From Mesorhizobium sp. WSM3862 (lineage in GTDB: Bacteria > Pseudomonadota > Alphaproteobacteria > Rhizobiales > Rhizobiaceae): DNA of 64,000 bases. Positions 61,131 to 64,000 of the stretch are shown here, piece by piece. The notes beneath the pieces were generated by a model. The model saw nothing but the letters and a program-made list of their open reading frames with translations. It did not search any database and was not told the DNA's origin. Made by a program: the position numbers and the translations under genes. How positions within the stretch are numbered: the first letter of the stretch is position 1; every line of letters begins with the position of its first letter. The stretch spans positions 168,075 to 232,074 of the forward strand of contig NZ_NSGE01000008.1 in NCBI RefSeq assembly GCF_002294985.1. The letters are read 5' to 3'.

Positions 61131-62456
61131 TCAGACGCGATAATAACGGTTGGCGCGCTTTTCGGCCTCTTCCATCGCCTCTTGCGGTGTCGCCTGTCCC
61201 GTCACCGCCTTGGCGAACATGTCGACCAACACATAATCGGCCATGGTCGCGGCCGAGGCATAGCCGAGCGGCCCGGCATAGCCGTTGGGTCGCAGCGTCG
61301 CCGAGGCTTTCGCGTAAGCGGCATTGTTCGGGTCGGCCTTCCACACCGGATTGTTGTCGAAAGCCTTCAGCGTCTGGCAGCAATAGCCGGCCGACGACGT
61401 GATCCAGTCCGACATCTGCGGGTCCTCGAACATGAACTGCAGATAGGCTTTGGCCGCGTTGGGGTAGGGCGTGTAGTTGAAGATGACGGCCGTGGTCACC
61501 TGGAACAGCTCGACCGATTTCCCGACCGGACCGATCGGCAGATTGGTGGTGCGGATGTCCTTGGCTATTTCGGCCAGCTTCGGGTCATTGTCCTTGTTGA
61601 CCTTGGCGGTGTTGTAGGCCGAGATGCCGTTGGCGATCACGCTTATCTCGCCGGCCAGGAAGGCGCGGTTGTTGTTGACGTCGAGCCAGCTTTCCGTGCC
61701 GGGGATGAAGGTTTTGTAGAGCTCCTGCGCATACTGGATCGCCTTCAGCGTCTCGGGGCTGTTGATCGTCACCTTGCCGGCTTCGTCGACCATCTGGCCG
61801 CCATGGCTCCATAGCAGCCAATGCGCATAGTTGTTGCCGTCGCCGACGCCGTGGCCATGGGTGAACCCGGCGGGATGGCCCTTTGCCTTGAGCGCCTTGC
61901 AGAGCTCGAGGAAACCCGCCGTGTCCTTCGGGAATTCCGAGAAGCCGGCCTCCTTCACCCAGCTTTCGCGATAGACGATGGCGTTGCCGATGGTGGCGAG
62001 CGGCAGGCCGAGGAACTTGCCCTCGCGCGTCGCATACTGCTTGGGGCCGTCGTGCCAGCCGCCATACTTCTTGCCGAGATAGTCGCCGAGTTCGGTCACG
62101 TCGAGCAGCTTGTCTGGATATTGGTGCGGGTCGTCGAACCAGACGAACATCAGGTCGGGACCGGAGCCGACATTGGCGGCGACGGCCGCCTTGGGCCGGA
62201 TGTCTTCCCAGCTCTCCTTGTCGACGCGCACCTCCACGCCCGTCGCCTCGGTGAACCGCTTCGTATTCTTCAGCCATTGGTCCTCGTCGCCCTGCACGAA
62301 AGGCGACCAGCGCAGCAGCCGGAGCTTGGCGCCTTCCTCCGGCTTGTAGGTGAGGCCCTCCTGGGCGAAGGCGCTCGAGCCGACGAAGCGGCTGCCCAAG
62401 GCCCCGGCGGCCGCGCCGGCGGTCGTGCGGATCACGTCGCGTCTGGTGAACTTCAT
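61131..62456 (-). CDS. Extracellular sugar-binding protein (SBP_bac_1)
   Basis: The product is 441 aa. A TAT signal (MKFTRRDVIRTTAGAAAGAL) is followed by a family 1 binding fold: KLRLLRWSPFVQGDEDQWLK, FTEATGVEVRVDKESWEDIR, then SGPDLMFVWFDDPHQYPD and a C-terminal MADYVLVDMFAKAVTG. It delivers the sugar to the MalF/MalG pair. The substrate class (CUT1) is clear, the exact sugar is not. Confidence 0.92.
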   Translation of the reverse strand: MKFTRRDVIRTTAGAAAGALGSRFVGSSAFAQEGLTYKPEEGAKLRLLRWSPFVQGDEDQWLKNTKRFTEATGVEVRVDKESWEDIRPKAAVAANVGSGPDLMFVWFDDPHQYPDKLLDVTELGDYLGKKYGGWHDGPKQYATREGKFLGLPLATIGNAIVYRESWVKEAGFSEFPKDTAGFLELCKALKAKGHPAGFTHGHGVGDGNNYAHWLLWSHGGQMVDEAGKVTINSPETLKAIQYAQELYKTFIPGTESWLDVNNNRAFLAGEISVIANGISAYNTAKVNKDNDPKLAEIAKDIRTTNLPIGPVGKSVELFQVTTAVIFNYTPYPNAAKAYLQFMFEDPQMSDWITSSAGYCCQTLKAFDNNPVWKADPNNAAYAKASATLRPNGYAGPLGYASAATMADYVLVDMFAKAVTGQATPQEAMEEAEKRANRYYRV

Positions 62457-62492
62457 GCTCGTCTCCTCCTGTGGGTTTCCTCGTTGCGTGGT

Positions 62493-63572
62493 CTATGGCG
62501 CCGCTTCGATCCGCTGGCCCGTTTCGCCGTGAAACAGATGAATGGGGCCGGGTTCCACCGACAGCCGGATGGTTTCTCCCGGCGCGAAGGAATGGCGTTC
62601 GCGGAAATTGGCGACGATATCCTCTCCGCCGGCCGTCCGGCCGATGATCTGCACTTCCGAGCCGGTCGGCTCGATCACCACCACGGTGACCGGAATGCCG
62701 TCCTCGGCCAGCCGCAGATGCTCGGGCCGCACGCCGAGCACGACGGCTTCGCCGTTGCCGATCGCGGGCGGTTTCGACAGAGGCACGGAGACGCCACCCG
62801 CGCCCCGGAACGACGACGGCGCGCCGTCATTGGCGAATGTGCCCTTGAGCAGGTTCATGGCCGGCGAGCCGATGAAGCTCGCGACGAAGAGGTTGTTCGG
62901 CCGGTCGTAGAGCTCGAGCGGCGGCCCAATCTGCTCGACGAGGCCGTCATGCATGACGACGATCTTGTCGGCCATCGTCATGGCCTCGATCTGATCGTGC
63001 GTGACATAGATCGTCGTCGTCTTCAGCCGCTGGTGCAGTTCCTTGATCTCGGCGCGCATCTGGACCCTGAGCTTGGCGTCAAGGTTGCTGAGCGGCTCGT
63101 CGAACAAAAACACCTGCGGATTGCGCACGATCGCCCGGCCCATGGCGACGCGCTGCCGCTGGCCGCCCGAAAGCTGGCGCGGATAACGCGACAGAAGCGG
63201 CACCAGCCCGAGGATCTCGGCCGCGCGCTTCACCCCGGCATCGCTCTCCGCCTTGGCCACTCCCTTCAGCATGAGCGAGAACGCCATGTTTTCGGCAACG
63301 GTCATGTGCGGATAGAGCGCGTAGTTCTGGAACACCATGGCCACGTCGCGCTCCTTCGGCGCAACATCGTTGACGACACGGCTGCCGATCGAAATATGGC
63401 CGCGGGAGATTTTTTCCAGCCCGGCAATCATCCGCAGAAGCGTCGATTTTCCGCAGCCCGACGGCCCGACCAGCGTGACGAACTCGCCGTCCTCTATGTC
63501 GACGCTGACGCCGTGCAGGATCTGGGTGGCTCCGAACGACTTGTAGACATCGCCAATCGCGACAGACGCCAT
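62493..63572 (-). CDS. Sugar ABC transporter ATPase, MalK/UgpC type
   Basis: The product is 359 aa from ATG 63572 (GGAGGAG upstream), against a longer frame to 63728 that would cross the operator. It has Walker A GPSGCGKST, Q-loop FQNYALYPHMTV, signature LSGGQRQRVAMGRA and Walker B VFLFDEPLSNLDA. The C-terminal TOBE domain includes VLGVRPEHLRLAEDG. It energises the CUT1 importer and heads the operon, an unusual but not rare gene order. Confidence 0.93.
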   Translation of the reverse strand: MASVAIGDVYKSFGATQILHGVSVDIEDGEFVTLVGPSGCGKSTLLRMIAGLEKISRGHISIGSRVVNDVAPKERDVAMVFQNYALYPHMTVAENMAFSLMLKGVAKAESDAGVKRAAEILGLVPLLSRYPRQLSGGQRQRVAMGRAIVRNPQVFLFDEPLSNLDAKLRVQMRAEIKELHQRLKTTTIYVTHDQIEAMTMADKIVVMHDGLVEQIGPPLELYDRPNNLFVASFIGSPAMNLLKGTFANDGAPSSFRGAGGVSVPLSKPPAIGNGEAVVLGVRPEHLRLAEDGIPVTVVVIEPTGSEVQIIGRTAGGEDIVANFRERHSFAPGETIRLSVEPGPIHLFHGETGQRIEAAP

Positions 63573-63714
63573 CGAACTCCTCCCGATGGTCCCTGCGGGT
63601 TTCGCGGGGAGCCGTTTCCAATCAAGGTGTGGCTGAAACGGATGCCGGCAAGCATCCACCACTGGCGTCGGCGACGTTTGCCCCAGCTCCCCCCGGGTCA
63701 CGCGACTGTGAAAC

Positions 63715-63726
63715 GGTAGCGCTACC
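63715..63726. promoter_or_regulatory. LacI-family operator upstream of the sugar ABC operon
   Basis: GGTAGCGCTACC is a perfect 12-bp palindrome with the central CG of LacI-family sites (context ACGGTAGCGCTACCAA), 143 bp from the MalK-type start. The cognate LacI protein is not adjacent in the window. Confidence 0.7.
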
Positions 63727-63753
63727 AAACCCGCCTGTAAAGCTGCGGCGCAT

Positions 63754-63779
63754 GCCCTTAGACTTTCGTCTCAAAGGGC
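63754..63779. other. Hairpin in right-edge intergenic region
   Basis: GCCCTTAGAC (63754-63763) pairs with GTCT and AAGGGC (63768-63779) with a 2-base bulge and TTTC loop. The surrounding 63727-63904 shows no gene. It could end a leftward transcript entering from the right, but no T-run follows. Confidence 0.4.
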
Positions 63780-63904
63780 AAATGAGCCAGCCTGCCGTGA
63801 GCTAAGTCAATCCAGGGCTGTGCCGGATGGCCACTAATCAGGTCGGCGAAGAAGGCTGAATGCGCATTAGCAAGTACTAAGGTGTATGACGTTGCCCCCA
63901 GTTT

Positions 63905-64000
63905 CTATCCAGTTTTGAGTTCGTTTCCGGCCTGGGTTGTGCCCTGCTGGGCGGGTGAAGCGACAGTCGCTGGCGCGGAGCCTTTGGCATAGCGCAGCGC
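63905..64000 (-). CDS. Possible 3' end of a leftward gene entering from the right edge
   Basis: A frame is open from the edge to TAG at 63905-63907 and gives the C-terminal residues ALRYAKGSAPATVASPAQQG then TTQAGNELKTG. The composition is ordinary for a protein tail or a transposase end, but 31 residues are too few to decide. Confidence 0.25.
   Translation of the reverse strand, partial: ALRYAKGSAPATVASPAQQGTTQAGNELKTG

Noticed and set aside
1..64000. tRNA or rRNA genes
   Set aside because: No cloverleaf with a GGTTCGA-type T-arm or rRNA-like stretch was found by eye; short ones could still be missed.
63905..64000. Insertion sequence end
   Set aside because: No terminal inverted repeat or transposase motif is visible in the short piece present.

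Overview
The window is GC-rich, densely coded DNA from an alphaproteobacterium, most likely a Mesorhizobium-type member of the Rhizobiales. The gene families point there: GcrA, DUF1127, DUF763, NfeD plus slipin, PaoB-type dehydrogenase subunits, many sugar and peptide ABC parts, and MocB/MocE-like proteins. Almost every longer gap also holds a short palindromic intergenic repeat of the kind known from rhizobia. This is read from sequence only; no search was run. No tRNA, rRNA, CRISPR array or complete insertion sequence was recognised.

Layout. 1-2162: 5' part of a large TPR protein that runs off the left edge. 2363-6731: a small phage-derived block (CI-like S24 repressor, divergent Cro-like gene with an internal 21-bp tandem repeat, GcrA-family protein, two replication-type hypotheticals, DUF6456-like protein) with no head, tail, integrase or lysis genes. 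7060-16250: a degraded stretch, a Sel1 protein, DUF763 protein, small secreted protein, cupin, a membrane acyltransferase with SGNH domain, a periplasmic protein and an AI-2E family protein with an extra C-terminal domain. 16249-18069: an unrecognised 310-aa protein followed by three small peptides that share an MKK-x-Y-x-x-P-x-L start and resemble RiPP (lasso-type) leaders, with no modifying enzyme visible. 18892-24638: LysR and divergent MFS exporter, a SARP-like/alpha-beta-hydrolase fusion, a tiny membrane protein with a low-affinity iron permease family protein, and small secreted or cytosolic proteins.

24692-35260: a leftward FMO / FAD oxidoreductase / MaoC operon, OsmC, DUF1127, a rightward NfeD-slipin pair, and a leftward three-subunit molybdenum dehydrogenase of the PaoABC type. 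35532-36282: TetR regulator with a good promoter and a perfect 20-bp palindrome. 36290-39455: ampR, divergent class C beta-lactamase, then a class A beta-lactamase. 39796-44346: LacI regulator with an apparent ATT start, PanB-like enzyme, sterol-desaturase-family hydroxylase, rhizopine/inositol-type binding protein and MocE-type Rieske ferredoxin, probably one catabolic unit.

44536-53260: small hypothetical, two-domain VOC protein, sulfotransferase-like protein, two opposed G-quadruplex arrays, amidase, DUF2270 protein, and a LysR-controlled sulfatase plus peptide-type binding protein. 53673-58870: KefB-type antiporter with USP domain, ankyrin protein, OFA-type MFS carrier and a small VOC protein. 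59191-63728: a leftward MalK / binding protein / MalF / MalG sugar ABC operon with a LacI-type operator at its head. The right edge holds a possible 3' end of another leftward gene.
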